DNA of 64,000 nt from Enterobacteriaceae bacterium ESL0689 (GTDB lineage: Bacteria > Pseudomonadota > Gammaproteobacteria > Enterobacterales > Enterobacteriaceae). Numbering within the stretch: position 1 is the stretch's first letter; every line of letters begins with the position of its first letter. Below the pieces are notes generated by a model. The model ran no database searches. It was not told the DNA's origin and was given only the letters and a program-made list of their open reading frames with translations. The DNA is taken from NCBI GenBank assembly GCA_029433525.1, contig JAQTIF010000001.1, positions 1,674,001 to 1,738,000 of the forward strand, written 5' to 3'. The position numbers were made by a program, and so were the translations under genes. Positions 54,177 to 64,000 of this stretch are shown here, piece after piece.

Positions 54177-54710
54177 TTATTTTTGATTATTGTTAGTCAG
54201 GTCGGGCGCGGTGGCAGCCTGCCAGGCGCGGAAGTCGGCCAGGCTGACCTGATCGCCACGAAACGCGCGGATTTTTCCGCCATGAGCCAGGCCCCGGTGC
54301 CACAGGTAGCGGGCGCAGGTTTCCGGCATAATAACCCTGCGCAGCAGACGGCTCATCGCCCGGGTATGACCAAAGGGAGCGATAAAGTCACGAAACCACA
54401 TCCGGTTGCCGCTGCACCACTCCTCTTCTGTTATCGAGAGGACTGAATCAGTCAGGTAGTGTTGCTCGCTCTGCGGGTTGAGCCACATCCAGCTCAGGAA
54501 GAACACCGGGCGGGTGCCTTCGGACACCAGCACATATTGCTGGCGTTTTACAATCGGCAGCAGCACCGCAGGCAGCACATACAGCGGCGCATCGCGATGC
54601 CTGACCGAGTGCATCCACAGCCAGACCGCCGCGCCGAAGATTTCCGCCTGTGACACTTCACCCCCCAGCAACAGGGGAGCCTGGATAAAATAGTTACCGT
54701 CGCGCATCAT
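54177..54710 (-). CDS. cdiC: CdiC-type toxin-activating lysine acyltransferase (HlyC/RTX-C family)
   Basis: 177 residues. Family features: SQAEIFGAAVWLWMHSVRHR near the N-terminus with the active-site His, YVLVSEGTRPVFFLSWMWLN, and MWFRDFIAPFGHT with the typical W-I/F-D/RFIAPFG motif. HlyC-type enzymes transfer fatty acyl chains from acyl-ACP to lysines of secreted proteins. In this place, between cdiB and cdiA, such a gene defines cdiBCAI-type loci and presumably modifies CdiA. The ATG overlaps the cdiB stop (TGATG); a GTG one codon earlier is less likely. cdiA begins 14 bp after its stop. Confidence 0.85.
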   Translation of the reverse strand: MMRDGNYFIQAPLLLGGEVSQAEIFGAAVWLWMHSVRHRDAPLYVLPAVLLPIVKRQQYVLVSEGTRPVFFLSWMWLNPQSEQHYLTDSVLSITEEEWCSGNRMWFRDFIAPFGHTRAMSRLLRRVIMPETCARYLWHRGLAHGGKIRAFRGDQVSLADFRAWQAATAPDLTNNNQK

Positions 54711-56395
54711 CACAGATCCATATTGAGACTAAAACCGAGGGTGACCGGGCTGGTTTTGAAACCGTCAGGCCGCGAGAAGGGGATACCGGCAAAGGCGTCA
54801 TAGCCGATTTTCCACACACTGCCGCGCAGCCCCAGCGCGCCACCGGCCAGATGGTTACCGACGAGATATTCACTGCCTTTGCCCGCCACCTCGCCATAAT
54901 CCACCGCCAGATAGAGTTCAGCACCGGGCACCGGGGTCTGCCATGACAGATCGTTGCGCACATACCAGCCACGATCGGCATTGAGTGTCCGTTCGCCGTC
55001 AAACCCGCGCACCGTGTAGCGCCCGCCGATCGAGAACTGATCAAGGGTGGTCAGCGGGGTATTGCTGCTCTGGTGCTGCCAGGCGACGTCATAGCGCAGT
55101 CCCTGCTGGTAAAGGCTGAAGGGCAGACTCAGTCGTGCCTCTTCGCGCAGAATGCGGCTCAGCGCGGTGCCTTCATCAAAAAGCTCTTCCGGCGCAGGCT
55201 GGGCACCAAACCAGCGGGTGCCGCGCTGATAGCTGATCCCGGCATCGAGGGTCGCCGGGCCAAGATAGTGCCGGTGTTGCAGACCCGCTTTCCATGAGGC
55301 GGTATGGCGGCGCTGGACCTCGATTTCGGTGTCATTGATATAGTTGCGGGTGGTGCGCCCCTGGATCTCAAGCGAGGCGGTGGTTTTCTGCGCGCCGCTG
55401 CGATGGAGCACCCGGCTGAGCTGGCCGGTGAGGGTCTGGCTTTTGCCACTGTAGCGATAGTCGCTGGTATTGCCCGCAATGGTCTGATGGTAGTGGTAGT
55501 CGCTGCCGGTGATGCCAAACGACCAGTATCCCACCGGCACCGACCAGTGGCCGCTGAGGTTCTGGTTGCTCTTCTCCGACCCTGGCTGTAGATCGTGACT
55601 GATGGAGAACCACAGCAGGTCACTGAGGGCCAGCGGATTATCCAGCGACAGGGTCATGGTGCCCATATATCGCCCGGTGGCTTCACTGCCGGAGTCGTCA
55701 AGCGCCAGCCCCAGGCGCCAGAATTTGCTCTGCTGACGCTGGATGACAATATCACTCTCGCCCGCGTTTGCGGCGGGCAGGATCTCCATTTGCGCCTGCA
55801 CGGTGGGCAGGCGTTGCAGGTTCTCCAGCCCCTGCTCAATATCCCGCAGATCCAGCACATTACCCGCATGCGCCGGAAAGCTGCTGTATAGCCAGAGATA
55901 GTCGCTGCTTTCTGGCGTCAGGGTCACCTGGTTAATTTTCCCGGCCACCACCACCAGCTGCAGATGGCCGCTTTTCAAATCCTGCGGCGGTGCCAGCACC
56001 CGGGTGGTGACCCAGCCGTGGTCGATAATGCGGTTTTGCAGGTTGCTCATCAGCAGATTGATGCCCCGGCTTCCGAGGCAGTGGCCTGCCGCCTGATCAG
56101 CCAGGCGCTGTAACGGCAGCCAGCGCGGCAGATCCTGCTGACCGCTCAGGATGACATCCTGGAGGGGAAAGCAGGGCTGTTCTTCAGGAAAGACCAGCCG
56201 GTCACTGGTGGGGAGTGGGGTGCCGAGATTAACGTCCGGGGTGGACGGCGTGAGTTGCTGTTCCAGTATCTGCTGACGTTTTTGTTGCAGGATAAATTGC
56301 TCGTCATTCGCGGCGGCGAAAACAGTGCCGCTGATCAGCAGACTGGTGACAGAAAAAATAATCCTTTCGGTTAATGGTGAATACCGAAATGCCAT
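54710..56395 (-). CDS. cdiB: CdiB, outer-membrane two-partner secretion transporter
   Basis: 561 residues, FhaC/ShlB (TpsB) family. Signal peptide MAFRYSPLTERIIFSVTSLL...VFAA, then POTRA domains at about residues 70-220 (LMSNLQNRIIDHGWVTTRVL, LQLVVVAGKI) and a 16-strand barrel with the L6 loop motif SIGGRYTVRGFDGERTL at about 455-470, ending in an aromatic-rich beta-signal (LGFSLNMDL). It exports CdiA across the outer membrane. The start at 56395 is chosen over 56422 because AGGGAG is well spaced before it and the signal peptide then begins properly. First gene of the cdiB-cdiC-cdiA-cdiI operon. Confidence 0.95.
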   Translation of the reverse strand: MAFRYSPLTERIIFSVTSLLISGTVFAAANDEQFILQQKRQQILEQQLTPSTPDVNLGTPLPTSDRLVFPEEQPCFPLQDVILSGQQDLPRWLPLQRLADQAAGHCLGSRGINLLMSNLQNRIIDHGWVTTRVLAPPQDLKSGHLQLVVVAGKINQVTLTPESSDYLWLYSSFPAHAGNVLDLRDIEQGLENLQRLPTVQAQMEILPAANAGESDIVIQRQQSKFWRLGLALDDSGSEATGRYMGTMTLSLDNPLALSDLLWFSISHDLQPGSEKSNQNLSGHWSVPVGYWSFGITGSDYHYHQTIAGNTSDYRYSGKSQTLTGQLSRVLHRSGAQKTTASLEIQGRTTRNYINDTEIEVQRRHTASWKAGLQHRHYLGPATLDAGISYQRGTRWFGAQPAPEELFDEGTALSRILREEARLSLPFSLYQQGLRYDVAWQHQSSNTPLTTLDQFSIGGRYTVRGFDGERTLNADRGWYVRNDLSWQTPVPGAELYLAVDYGEVAGKGSEYLVGNHLAGGALGLRGSVWKIGYDAFAGIPFSRPDGFKTSPVTLGFSLNMDL

Positions 56396-56829
56396 TGTGA
56401 TATTGCTCCCTGTGATATCCATTTTATTTTTATATGGCCGCCAGATTGCGGGTAGTGCTGATGTTGTTTGTGAAATATTGTTTTTATTTTTGTTTCATAT
56501 CCGTATCAGAAAGCTGGCTTGCTGAAGCATAAAACAAAATGATTTAAAAGATTTTTTATCCGCAGAATAAGGCATAAAAAATAGCGCTTTTTTGTATATC
56601 AAAAACGGGCAAGAGATGCAATTTTGATCGGTTGATGATTGAGCAGGGTGGGTGAAGAGTAGCCAGACGGTGAGCCGCTATCTCTCCGCTGGCAACAGGG
56701 AAAGAAATACGCAAACTGCACCCTTGTGGATGAGCAACATTTCCGTCAAATCTGTGCACTCATCCCAGGGCTGAAAGCGAAATAGCAGTGGCTGAACGGT
56801 ATTGTCTGGAAAACCGGTTTTGTGATCCA
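56396..56829. promoter_or_regulatory. Region between cdiB and rnz
   Basis: About 430 bp without a supported gene. The cdiB-proximal 200 bp are AT-rich and should hold the CDI promoter, though I cannot fix its elements. The part at about 56640-56800 has higher GC and short frames (one reads KKYANCTLVDEQHFRQICAL on the + strand) that may be a fragment of a lost gene. This is the right border of the island. Confidence 0.4.
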
Positions 56830-57747
56830 CTACAGTGGATAACGCATAAAATCCTCAGCTAACAGGGTGGGGGGGAAAATTTCCCGGCACTCCGCCAGCA
56901 GCCGCTGGCAGGCCTGGTGGTCATAACGTGAACTGATATGAGTGGCGATCAGCGTACCCACTCCGGCGTCTCGTGCCAGCATCGCGGTTTGTCGGGTGGT
57001 GGAGTGGCCACGACTGTTGGCTTTTTCCGCCATCGCATGTTCGAGGGTGGTTTCATGGATCATCACATCGACGTCCTGCGCCAGCGCCTGTGCTGTCGCA
57101 CAAGGGGCGGTGTCACCAAATATCGCCAGTTTTTTTCCCGCGGTGGCAGGCGCAAGATAGTCCTGACCGTTGATGATCCGGCCGTCGGCCAGGCGCAGGG
57201 TCTCCCCCTGTTTTAAGCGTTGATATAGCGGGCCGGCGGGAATACCTTCCGCCCTCAGCCGCGCCGCATCCAGTGCGCCGGGAGTGTCATGCTGCTCAAT
57301 ACGGTAGCCATAACAGGTTAACGGATGATTCAGCGGCCAGGCGCTTACCCGGTATCCCTGTTCGTCAAACAGGAGGCCGGGCGTCACTTCGACAATAGTC
57401 AGCGGATAATCGGTCCACGAACCGCTCAGACGCAGGGTGGTATCAACGAAGTCCTGCAATCCGGTAGGCCCGTACAGGGTCAGTGGCAGCGAATTGCCCT
57501 GCATCGAACGACTGCACAGTAAACCCGGCAGGCCAAACAGATGATCACCATGCAAATGGCTGATAAAAATCTTGTTGAGTTTGCCGGGATGGTAAGGGGT
57601 GTGGAGAAACTGTTGCTGGGTGCCTTCGCCGCAGTCAAAGAGCCACATTTGTGCTACCGTGTGTGACGGCAAGTTGAGCAGCAGTGCGCTGACATTACGC
57701 CTGCGGGTAGGCACACCGGCCGATGTGCCTAAAAAGAGTAGTTCCAC
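56830..57747 (-). CDS. rbn: Ribonuclease BN/Z (ElaC)
   Basis: 305 residues, metallo-beta-lactamase fold RNase involved in tRNA 3' end processing. Motif [15 protein letters not shown] (about residues 63-77) is the zinc-binding HxHxDH signature of RNase Z; further ligands in IFGDTAPC and THISSRY. Length equals the E. coli enzyme (305). It is divergent from elaA with 50 bp between the starts, as expected from the E. coli arrangement, where these genes adjoin the men operon. Confidence 0.95.
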   Translation of the reverse strand: MELLFLGTSAGVPTRRRNVSALLLNLPSHTVAQMWLFDCGEGTQQQFLHTPYHPGKLNKIFISHLHGDHLFGLPGLLCSRSMQGNSLPLTLYGPTGLQDFVDTTLRLSGSWTDYPLTIVEVTPGLLFDEQGYRVSAWPLNHPLTCYGYRIEQHDTPGALDAARLRAEGIPAGPLYQRLKQGETLRLADGRIINGQDYLAPATAGKKLAIFGDTAPCATAQALAQDVDVMIHETTLEHAMAEKANSRGHSTTRQTAMLARDAGVGTLIATHISSRYDHQACQRLLAECREIFPPTLLAEDFMRYPL

Positions 57748-57797
57748 GTTTTTGCCTCCTTCAGGCAGGAAAAAAACAGAGTATACAGGAGTCGTTG

Positions 57798-58277
57798 ATG
57801 ATCACATGGCAGGATCTTCACCATCAGGCGTTGAGTGTTCAGCAACTGTATGCCTTATTACAGTTACGTTGCGCGGTGTTTATTGTCGAGCAATCCTGTC
57901 TTTACCAGGATATCGACGGTGAAGATTTACGTGGTGAAAACCGGCATATTCTCGCCTGGCGTGATCAGCAGCTGGTGGCCTGTGCCCGGATTCTGCATAG
58001 CGATAAAGCGGATCAGCCGCTGATGATTGGCCGGGTTATCGTTGCGCCGACCGCACGCGGTGAGAAGCTGGGGTATGCGTTACTGGAACAGGCACTGGCC
58101 TGTTGCCAGCAACACTGGCCGCAAAAGAATATTGCCCTTTCTGCTCAGGCGCATCTGCAACCTTTTTATCGCCGATTGGGCTTTCAGTCCGTGGGGGAGT
58201 GCTATCTGGAAGATGGAATTGCCCATATCAGGATGATTTATCAGCCAGAGGCAGATAAAAAAGAAGAAAGAAGCTAA
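57798..58277 (+). CDS. elaA: GNAT-family acetyltransferase ElaA
   Basis: 159 residues from [24 protein letters not shown] acetyl-CoA-binding motif [20 protein letters not shown] (about 80-99) and a C-terminal [19 protein letters not shown] typical of ElaA. Substrate unknown. The start has AGGAG 7-8 bases upstream; an open frame extends to 57723 but overlaps rnz and lacks such a site. Confidence 0.92.
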   Translation: MITWQDLHHQALSVQQLYALLQLRCAVFIVEQSCLYQDIDGEDLRGENRHILAWRDQQLVACARILHSDKADQPLMIGRVIVAPTARGEKLGYALLEQALACCQQHWPQKNIALSAQAHLQPFYRRLGFQSVGECYLEDGIAHIRMIYQPEADKKEERS

Positions 58278-58378
58278 TTATTTGCTTATCACGACTGGTT
58301 CCTCGTGGTCGCATGGGTAATATTAACCACAGGTAAACAAATGAATTGCTGTGCTATTGCGGGTATGATTTTGGTTAC

Positions 58379-58413
58379 AGGTACTGCAATTTGATGGCAG
58401 TACCTCGTATAAT
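58379..58413 (+). promoter_or_regulatory. Putative men operon promoter with 27-bp dyad
   Basis: AGGTACTGC - 9 bp - GCAGTACCT is a perfect dyad (58379-58405) placed directly before a TATAAT (58408-58413). The menD ATG is about 55 bp downstream. The dyad overlaps where the -35 would be, so it could be an operator. It could also form a hairpin in an elaA read-through transcript. No known operator consensus recognised. Confidence 0.5.
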
Positions 58414-58468
58414 CGCAGCCTTTATGCTGCAGACTTTTATGCCGCAATAGTAGATACCGGATAATTTC

Positions 58469-60139
58469 ATGTCAGTAAGCGCATTTAACCGACGCTGGGC
58501 GGCGGTGATTCTGGAAGCCTTAACTCGCCACGGTGTACGGCATGTCTGTATTGCGCCAGGTTCACGTTCAACCCCTTTAACGCTGGCCGCGGCCGAGGAT
58601 CACCGGCTGCTTACCCATACCCATTTTGATGAACGGGGGCTGGGTTATCTGGCGCTGGGCGTGGCGAAAGCCAGCGGCCAGCCCGTGGCGGTGATTGTGA
58701 CTTCGGGAACGGCCGCCGCCAATCTCTATCCGGCGCTGATTGAAGCCGGGTTGACCGGTGAGAAACTGATTTTGCTGACCGCGGATCGGCCGCCGGAATT
58801 AATCGATTGTGGCGCCAATCAGGCCATTCGCCAGCCGGGAATGTTTGCCAGCCATCCGACGCACACTCTGTCATTGCCGCGTCCCTCACCTGATGTGCCC
58901 GCTCGCTGGCTGGTGTCGGCGATTGATCAGGCGCTGGAAACGCTACAGGGAGGGGGTGTCCATATTAACTGCCCGTTCGCTGAACCGCTGTATGGCGAAC
59001 AGAGTGAGCATGGCAAGGCGTGGCAGCAGGCGCTGGGTGACTGGAGACAAAGTGATATGCCCTGGTTACGTCAGTCCCTGCATCTGGCGAGCGAGCCACA
59101 GCCTGACTGGTCATACTGGCGACAACAACGCGGTGTGGTGGTGGCGGGACGGATGCCTGCCGGGGCTGGGGAAAAAGTGGCTCAGTGGGCGCAGACACTG
59201 GGCTGGCCACTGATCAGTGATGTGTTATCGCAAACCGGGCAACCGCTGCCGTGTGCCGATCTGTGGCTGGGCAACGAGAAAGCGCTGGCGGAGTTGCAGC
59301 AGGCACAGATTGTGGTGCAACTGGGAAGCAGCCTGACCGGAAAGCGGTTGCTGCAGTGGCAGGCGGCCTGTACACCGCAGGAGTACTGGCTGGTGGATTC
59401 GCTCGCGGGGCGTCTCGACCCGGCGCATCATCGCGGGCGGCGGCTGGTCTGTGCGCCGGAACAGTGGCTGATACAGCATCCGGCGGAGCATCATCAGCCG
59501 TGGGCGATGACCCTGCCAGCGTTGTCACAGCAAGCCTGGCAGAGCGTGGTGAAACGCTGTCAGTCATTTGGTGAGGCGGGATTTGCCCACCATCTTGCCC
59601 GTTATCTGCCCCCTGAAGGGCAACTGTTTGTCGGTAACAGTCTGGTGGTGCGCTTGATTGATGCCCTGGCCCGCTTGCCGGTGGGATATCCGGTTTACAG
59701 TAATCGCGGTGCCAGCGGGATTGATGGCCTTCTGGCAACCGCCGCCGGTGTGCAGCGAGCCAATAACCGCCCGACCCTGGCGATAGTCGGCGATCTCTCT
59801 GCGTTATATGATCTGAACTCACTGGCGCTGTTACGTCAGGTGAGCGCGCCGCTGGTGCTGGTGGTGGTCAATAACAATGGCGGACAAATTTTCTCCTTGT
59901 TGCCGACGCCAGAGGCGCAGCGCCGACAATTTTATCTGTTGCCTCAGAATGTCAGCTTTGCCCATGCGGCGGCGATGTTTGACCTGCGCTATGCCTGCCC
60001 GGCGGACTGGTCGTCACTGGAAACCGTGCTGGCGGAGAGCTGGCGTTTACCTCAGACAACCGTCATCGAACTGGTGGTTGAGGAAACAGAAGGTGCCGCG
60101 GTGTTACAACAATTACTGACCGAAGTCAGCCAGTTATGA
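58469..60139 (+). CDS. menD: MenD, SEPHCHC synthase
   Basis: Thiamine-diphosphate enzyme that joins isochorismate and 2-oxoglutarate to 2-succinyl-5-enolpyruvyl-6-hydroxy-3-cyclohexene-1-carboxylate, first committed step of menaquinone synthesis. 556 residues, the same as in E. coli. [16 protein letters not shown] (about 30-45) and the ThDP motif [15 protein letters not shown]...NNNGG (from about 441) are clear. ATG chosen at start of homology ([20 protein letters not shown]). The isochorismate synthase gene menF that normally precedes it in enterobacteria is absent. Overlaps menH by 4 bp. Confidence 0.97.
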   Translation: MSVSAFNRRWAAVILEALTRHGVRHVCIAPGSRSTPLTLAAAEDHRLLTHTHFDERGLGYLALGVAKASGQPVAVIVTSGTAAANLYPALIEAGLTGEKLILLTADRPPELIDCGANQAIRQPGMFASHPTHTLSLPRPSPDVPARWLVSAIDQALETLQGGGVHINCPFAEPLYGEQSEHGKAWQQALGDWRQSDMPWLRQSLHLASEPQPDWSYWRQQRGVVVAGRMPAGAGEKVAQWAQTLGWPLISDVLSQTGQPLPCADLWLGNEKALAELQQAQIVVQLGSSLTGKRLLQWQAACTPQEYWLVDSLAGRLDPAHHRGRRLVCAPEQWLIQHPAEHHQPWAMTLPALSQQAWQSVVKRCQSFGEAGFAHHLARYLPPEGQLFVGNSLVVRLIDALARLPVGYPVYSNRGASGIDGLLATAAGVQRANNRPTLAIVGDLSALYDLNSLALLRQVSAPLVLVVVNNNGGQIFSLLPTPEAQRRQFYLLPQNVSFAHAAAMFDLRYACPADWSSLETVLAESWRLPQTTVIELVVEETEGAAVLQQLLTEVSQL

Positions 60140-60924
60140 TCCTGCATGCGCTGTCTCAGCCGGGGCAACCGGGGTATCCCTGGCTGGTTTTTCTGCATGG
60201 CTTTTCCGGTGATCACCGGGAATGGCTGCCGATAGGTCAGCAATTGGCAGCGTATCCCCGGTTGTATGTTGATTTGCCAGGCCATGGTGGATCGTCGAAT
60301 ATTGCCACACAGGGTTTTGATGAGTTCAGCCAGCAATTGACGCAAACCCTCGCTGCCTGGGCGATCAGTGAGTACGGATTGATCGGTTATTCGCTGGGGG
60401 GGCGTCTGGCATGGTACTTCGCCAGTCAGCAGCCGGTGGGGTTGTGTGGACTGGTGGTGGAGGGAGCCCACCCCGGCTTGCAGGAGCTGGCACAACGGCA
60501 GTTGCGCCGTCAGAATGATGCCCGCTGGGCAGCGCGATTCCGCCATCAGCCACTGAGCGAGGTGTTTACTGACTGGTATCAGCAGCCGGTTTTCGCTTCC
60601 CTGACCCCCGCCCAGCGCCAGGCGCTGGTTGACCTGCGTCGCCACAATCAAGGCCACACGCTGGCGGCGATGCTGGAAGCGACATCACTGGCGGCACAGC
60701 CCGATTTACGGGCGACAGCAGAGAGCTTTCCTTTCCCTTTTTACTATCTTTGCGGCGAAAATGATGACAAATTTCGCGCGCTGGCCGCTGAAACCACCGC
60801 AACGATACAGCTTATTGATAATGCCGGGCATAATGCACATCGCGATAATCCGGCGATGGTCGCCGGATGCCTGGCGCAGTTTTTCGTCAATTTAACTTCA
60901 AGGATACCCTATGAAAACCGTTGA
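60136..60924 (+). CDS. menH: MenH, SHCHC synthase
   Basis: 262-residue alpha/beta hydrolase that eliminates pyruvate from SEPHCHC to give SHCHC. Nucleophile elbow GYSLGGRLA (Ser about 83), HG motif [13 protein letters not shown], and catalytic His in [12 protein letters not shown] near the C-terminus. Starts in ATGA overlap with menD and itself overlaps menB by 14 bp. Confidence 0.95.
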   Translation: MILHALSQPGQPGYPWLVFLHGFSGDHREWLPIGQQLAAYPRLYVDLPGHGGSSNIATQGFDEFSQQLTQTLAAWAISEYGLIGYSLGGRLAWYFASQQPVGLCGLVVEGAHPGLQELAQRQLRRQNDARWAARFRHQPLSEVFTDWYQQPVFASLTPAQRQALVDLRRHNQGHTLAAMLEATSLAAQPDLRATAESFPFPFYYLCGENDDKFRALAAETTATIQLIDNAGHNAHRDNPAMVAGCLAQFFVNLTSRIPYENR

Positions 60925-61768
60925 TCAAACGCTGCTTTACGCCCCGGTAGCGTGGCAGGACTGTTCCGCAGACTATACCGATATTCGTTACCATAAGTCC
61001 GCTGACGGAATAGCGAAGATTACGATTAACCGGCCACAGGTACGTAACGCTTTTCGTCCCCAGACCGTCAAAGAGATGATCCAGGCGCTGGCCGATGCGC
61101 GTTATGACGAAACGATCGGCGTGATCATCCTGACCGGCGAAGGAGAGAAAGCGTTCTGTGCCGGAGGCGATCAGAAAGTGCGTGGTGATTATGGCGGCTA
61201 TCAGGATGACTCCGGGGTCCATCACCTTAATGTGCTTGATTTTCAGCGCCAGATCCGCACCTGTCCAAAACCGGTGGTGGCGATGGTGGCGGGCTATGCC
61301 ATCGGTGGCGGTCACGTTTTGCATATGATGTGTGATCTGACCCTCGCCGCTGATAATGCCATTTTCGGTCAGACCGGCCCGAAAGTGGGGTCGTTTGATG
61401 GTGGCTGGGGCGCTTCTTATATGGCGCGCATCGTGGGACAGAAAAAAGCGCGTGAGATCTGGTTCCTCTGTCGCCAGTACGATGCCCAACAGGCGCTGGA
61501 GATGGGGCTGGTCAATACGGTGGTGGCGCTGGCAGATCTGGAAAAAGAGACTGTGCGCTGGTGTCGTGAAATGCTGCAAAACAGCCCGATGGCATTGCGT
61601 TGCCTGAAAGCGGCACTCAATGCCGACTGCGATGGTCAGGCCGGGCTACAGGAGCTGGCAGGCAATGCCACCATGTTATTCTATATGTCGGAAGAGGGTC
61701 AGGAAGGGCGTAACGCATTTAATCAGAAGCGTCAGCCAGACTTCAGCAAATTTAAACGGAATCCCTGA
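60911..61768 (+). CDS. menB: MenB, 1,4-dihydroxy-2-naphthoyl-CoA synthase
   Basis: Crotonase-family enzyme closing the naphthoquinone ring from O-succinylbenzoyl-CoA. 285 residues, equal to E. coli. [40 protein letters not shown] (oxyanion-hole glycines) and [12 protein letters not shown] are typical of MenB. Ribosome site AAGGATA before the ATG. The stop overlaps the menC start by one base. Confidence 0.97.
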   Translation: MKTVDQTLLYAPVAWQDCSADYTDIRYHKSADGIAKITINRPQVRNAFRPQTVKEMIQALADARYDETIGVIILTGEGEKAFCAGGDQKVRGDYGGYQDDSGVHHLNVLDFQRQIRTCPKPVVAMVAGYAIGGGHVLHMMCDLTLAADNAIFGQTGPKVGSFDGGWGASYMARIVGQKKAREIWFLCRQYDAQQALEMGLVNTVVALADLEKETVRWCREMLQNSPMALRCLKAALNADCDGQAGLQELAGNATMLFYMSEEGQEGRNAFNQKRQPDFSKFKRNP

Positions 61769-62730
61769 TGCGCCAGGCACAGGTATATCGCTGGCAACTC
61801 CCGATGGATGCCGGGGTGGTGCTGCGCAACCAGCGGTTAAAAACGCGCGAAGGGCTGTTTTTACATCTCAAAGAAGACGACCGCGAGGGGTGGGGGGAAA
61901 TCGCCCCGCTACCGGGGTTTAGTCACGAGACACTGGACGAAGCGCAGGAGGCGCTCCAGCAGTGGACAACGGCCTGGTCACAGGGGCAGGAGGTGCCTTA
62001 TCCCGCGCTGCCATCCGTCGCATTCGGCATCAGTTGTGCTCTGGCGGAGCGCGATGGCCTGTTGCCGATTCAGGCCAATTATCAGGCGGTCCCCTTGTGT
62101 AATGGCGATCCTGACGCTTTGCTGGTACGGCTGGCGGCGATGCCGGGGGAAAAAGTGGCAAAGGTGAAAGTCGGATTATATGAAGCTGTCCGTGATGGCA
62201 TGATGGTCAATCTGTTGCTGGACTGTATCCCTGATCTGACATTACGCCTTGATGCTAATCGCGCCTGGACACCCCATAAAGCCCTGCAGTTTGCGCGCTA
62301 TGTTCATCCCAATCATCGCTCGCGGATCGCCTTTATCGAAGAGCCGTGTCAAACCGCCGAACAGTCGCTGAAGTTTGCCAGAATGACCGGGATCGCCATT
62401 GCCTGGGATGAGAGCCTGCGTGAAGACAACTTTTGCTGGCAGCCACAGCCCGGTGTTCGTGCGCTGGTGATTAAGCCCACCCTGACCGGCAGTTTGCAAA
62501 AAGTGCAGCAACAGGTGGCTGAGGCGCATCGGCTGGGGTTGACGGCGGTGATCAGTTCGTCGCTGGAGTCGAGCCTTGGCCTGACACAACTGGCGCGCCT
62601 TGCCAGCTGGCTGACCCCTGAGACCATCCCGGGCCTGGATACCCTCGATCTGATGTGTGCGCAGTTGTTGCGCCGCTGGCCGGATAGCACGCTGCCTTGT
62701 CTCGGTCATGATGCTCTGGAGGCGCAGTAA
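61768..62730 (+). CDS. menC: MenC, o-succinylbenzoate synthase
   Basis: Enolase-superfamily dehydratase of SHCHC to o-succinylbenzoate. 320 residues, as in E. coli. KVKVG (catalytic Lys about 133), [14 protein letters not shown] and AWDES for the metal-binding Asp/Glu/Asp, and LVIKPTL for the second Lys. Stop overlaps the menE ATG (TAATG). Confidence 0.96.
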   Translation: MRQAQVYRWQLPMDAGVVLRNQRLKTREGLFLHLKEDDREGWGEIAPLPGFSHETLDEAQEALQQWTTAWSQGQEVPYPALPSVAFGISCALAERDGLLPIQANYQAVPLCNGDPDALLVRLAAMPGEKVAKVKVGLYEAVRDGMMVNLLLDCIPDLTLRLDANRAWTPHKALQFARYVHPNHRSRIAFIEEPCQTAEQSLKFARMTGIAIAWDESLREDNFCWQPQPGVRALVIKPTLTGSLQKVQQQVAEAHRLGLTAVISSSLESSLGLTQLARLASWLTPETIPGLDTLDLMCAQLLRRWPDSTLPCLGHDALEAQ

Positions 62731-64000
62731 TGGTATTCAGTGACTGGCCGTGGCGCGTCTGGTGCCAGCAACGTGGTGATGCTGCCGCCTTGCGTCTGAA
62801 TAATCAGATCCTGAGCTGGCAACAGCTCTGCACGCGGGTTGATGGGCTAGCGCAGGGCTTTTGTGCACAAGGGGTGGCGATCGGCGAGGGTGTGCTATTA
62901 CGCGCCAGCAATCAACCAGCTACTTTACTGGCGTGGCTGGCGTTATTGCAGTGTGGTGCCCGCATATTGCCGATCAATCCACAACTTCCTCCCGCACTTT
63001 TATCGACCTTGTTGCCGCAGCTGGATTTGCGTTATGCGCTGGATCTTGAGCCGGACGCGCTGGATCTCGCTTATCCTGCGCTGAGTCTGCAAATGGCGAA
63101 CGGCAGCCATGCAGTACCGTGGGATGCGGCGCGCCTGGCATCAATGACCCTGACTTCCGGCTCTACCGGTTTACCGAAAGCTGCTGTACATAGCTGTCAT
63201 GCCCATCTGGCCAGTGCGCAGGGGGTACTGACGATGATAGTGCTCACCGCTGACGATGACTGGTTACTGTCGCTGCCGCTGTTTCATGTCTCTGGTCAGG
63301 GGATACTCTGGCGCTGGTTACTGGCCGGATCGCGTCTGACAGTACGCGATAAACAGCCACTGGCGCAGGCATTACAGGGCTGTACTCACGCCTCGCTGGT
63401 GCCTACCCAGCTGTGGCGTTTGCTCAGGGATGATGCTGATGTGACATTACGGGCGGTGTTGCTGGGGGGCGCGGCGATCCCGCTGGCGCTGACGGCGCAG
63501 GCGCGCGCCAGGGGAATCGCCTGCTGGTGTGGCTATGGCCTGACCGAATTTGCCTCGACAGTGTGTGCGAAAGCGGCGGACAGTGCGCCGGATGTTGGCC
63601 TGCCGCTGCCTGGGCGCCATGTCAAAATTGTCGATGGTGAGATCTGGTTGCGCGGTGAGAGTATGGCCGCAGGCTACTGGCATGATGGCAGATTACAGCC
63701 GCTGGTCAATGCACAGGGATGGTTTGCCACCCGTGATCGCGGTGAGTGGCGTGAAGGCAAACTGATGATCCTCGGCCGGATGGACAATCTCTTTTTTAGT
63801 GGCGGTGAGGGTGTCCAGCCGGAAGAGGTTGAGCGGGTGATCGCCCGTCATCCTCAGGTTCGTCAGGTCTTTGTGGTGCCGCTGGAGGACAGTGAATTTG
63901 GTCAGCGTCCGGTGGCAGTGGTGGAGTGCGATGCGCAGTGTGATATCGCCAGCCTGGCGGGCTGGGCGCAGGATAAGCTGGCGCGTTTTCAGCAGCCGGT
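62730..64000 (+). CDS. menE: MenE, o-succinylbenzoate-CoA ligase (partial, runs off the window)
   Basis: Adenylate-forming enzyme activating o-succinylbenzoate with CoA. The first 423 residues are visible, starting [23 protein letters not shown]-binding motif MTLTSGSTGLPKAAVHS (about 139-155), the A5-type YGLTEFAST, and GRMDNLFFSGGEGVQPEEVE near the C-terminal domain. No stop before the window end. Last visible gene of the men operon. Confidence 0.95.
   Translation, partial: MVFSDWPWRVWCQQRGDAAALRLNNQILSWQQLCTRVDGLAQGFCAQGVAIGEGVLLRASNQPATLLAWLALLQCGARILPINPQLPPALLSTLLPQLDLRYALDLEPDALDLAYPALSLQMANGSHAVPWDAARLASMTLTSGSTGLPKAAVHSCHAHLASAQGVLTMIVLTADDDWLLSLPLFHVSGQGILWRWLLAGSRLTVRDKQPLAQALQGCTHASLVPTQLWRLLRDDADVTLRAVLLGGAAIPLALTAQARARGIACWCGYGLTEFASTVCAKAADSAPDVGLPLPGRHVKIVDGEIWLRGESMAAGYWHDGRLQPLVNAQGWFATRDRGEWREGKLMILGRMDNLFFSGGEGVQPEEVERVIARHPQVRQVFVVPLEDSEFGQRPVAVVECDAQCDIASLAGWAQDKLARFQQP

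Noticed and set aside
56556..56759. 67-codon frame upstream of cdiB on the - strand
   Set aside because: No ribosome site, no family features, and it overlaps an alternative + strand fragment; kept only as part of the intergenic description.
3155..56829. Direct repeats (att sites) bounding the whole island
   Set aside because: I compared the nuoN 3' flank with the cdiB-rnz gap and saw no matching repeat, tRNA gene or integrase, so there is no support for site-specific integration.

Overview
The window comes from a member of the Enterobacterales. It opens with the 3' end of the nuo operon (nuoL end, nuoM, nuoN; 1-3154, + strand) and closes with rnz/elaC, elaA and the menaquinone operon menD-menH-menB-menC-menE (56830-64000). 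The order is E. coli-like, but menF is not next to menD. I cannot name the species from the sequence alone.

Between these two housekeeping blocks lies a contact-dependent growth inhibition (CDI) island of about 53 kb, transcribed mainly leftward (- strand). Its functional head is cdiB (outer-membrane TpsB transporter), cdiC (HlyC-like lysine acyltransferase), a full-length cdiA (3317 aa, with ESPR signal, TPS domain, FHA repeats and VENN pretoxin) and its overlapping cdiI (43982-56395).

Downstream, from 43.9 kb to 3.5 kb, is a very large array of displaced CDI modules. I count 18 probable immunity genes and 13 pretoxin-to-toxin junctions (VENN or VDNN), most of them orphan cdiA 3' fragments. 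Eleven immunity proteins belong to one diversified family of short two-helix membrane proteins. Several of these are paired with toxin ends carrying a common motif of the form G-I-S/T-K-P-x-P...P-G-x-x-G-N. The other seven are soluble, and some are recognisable (two Imm8-like, one DUF4926-like paired with a DUF6883-like toxin, one partner of an Ntox28-like toxin, one partner of an HNH/EndoVII-like toxin).

The array has a repeating architecture. Four orphan cdiA genes start with the same short non-secretory 'cap' and the same roughly 165-bp leader. Divergent from each cap is a near-identical SymE-like toxin gene with a putative SymR-like antisense RNA over its start. Behind it come a conserved 51-53 aa small ORF on the opposite strand and then a 129-bp element with perfect or near-perfect 20-bp terminal inverted repeats. 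A fifth, divergent SymE/SymR pair with a truncated XRE regulator sits at 10 kb. This SymE/SymR - small ORF - inverted-repeat - capped cdiA cassette is the most interesting structure in the window. It looks like a unit by which CDI toxin/immunity modules are duplicated, stored and recombined.

The array also carries three 922-bp IS5-family (IS427-group-like) copies, two 1152-bp IS630-family copies (one with a nonsense mutation), a 173-bp IS903-type non-autonomous element with a 9-bp target duplication, and an IS66 accessory-gene remnant. Toxins are broken in several modules by IS insertion, frameshift, 5' truncation or deletion, while the immunity genes and their terminators are intact. This fits selection to keep immunity. 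Long near-identical repeats make this a region where assembly errors are possible.
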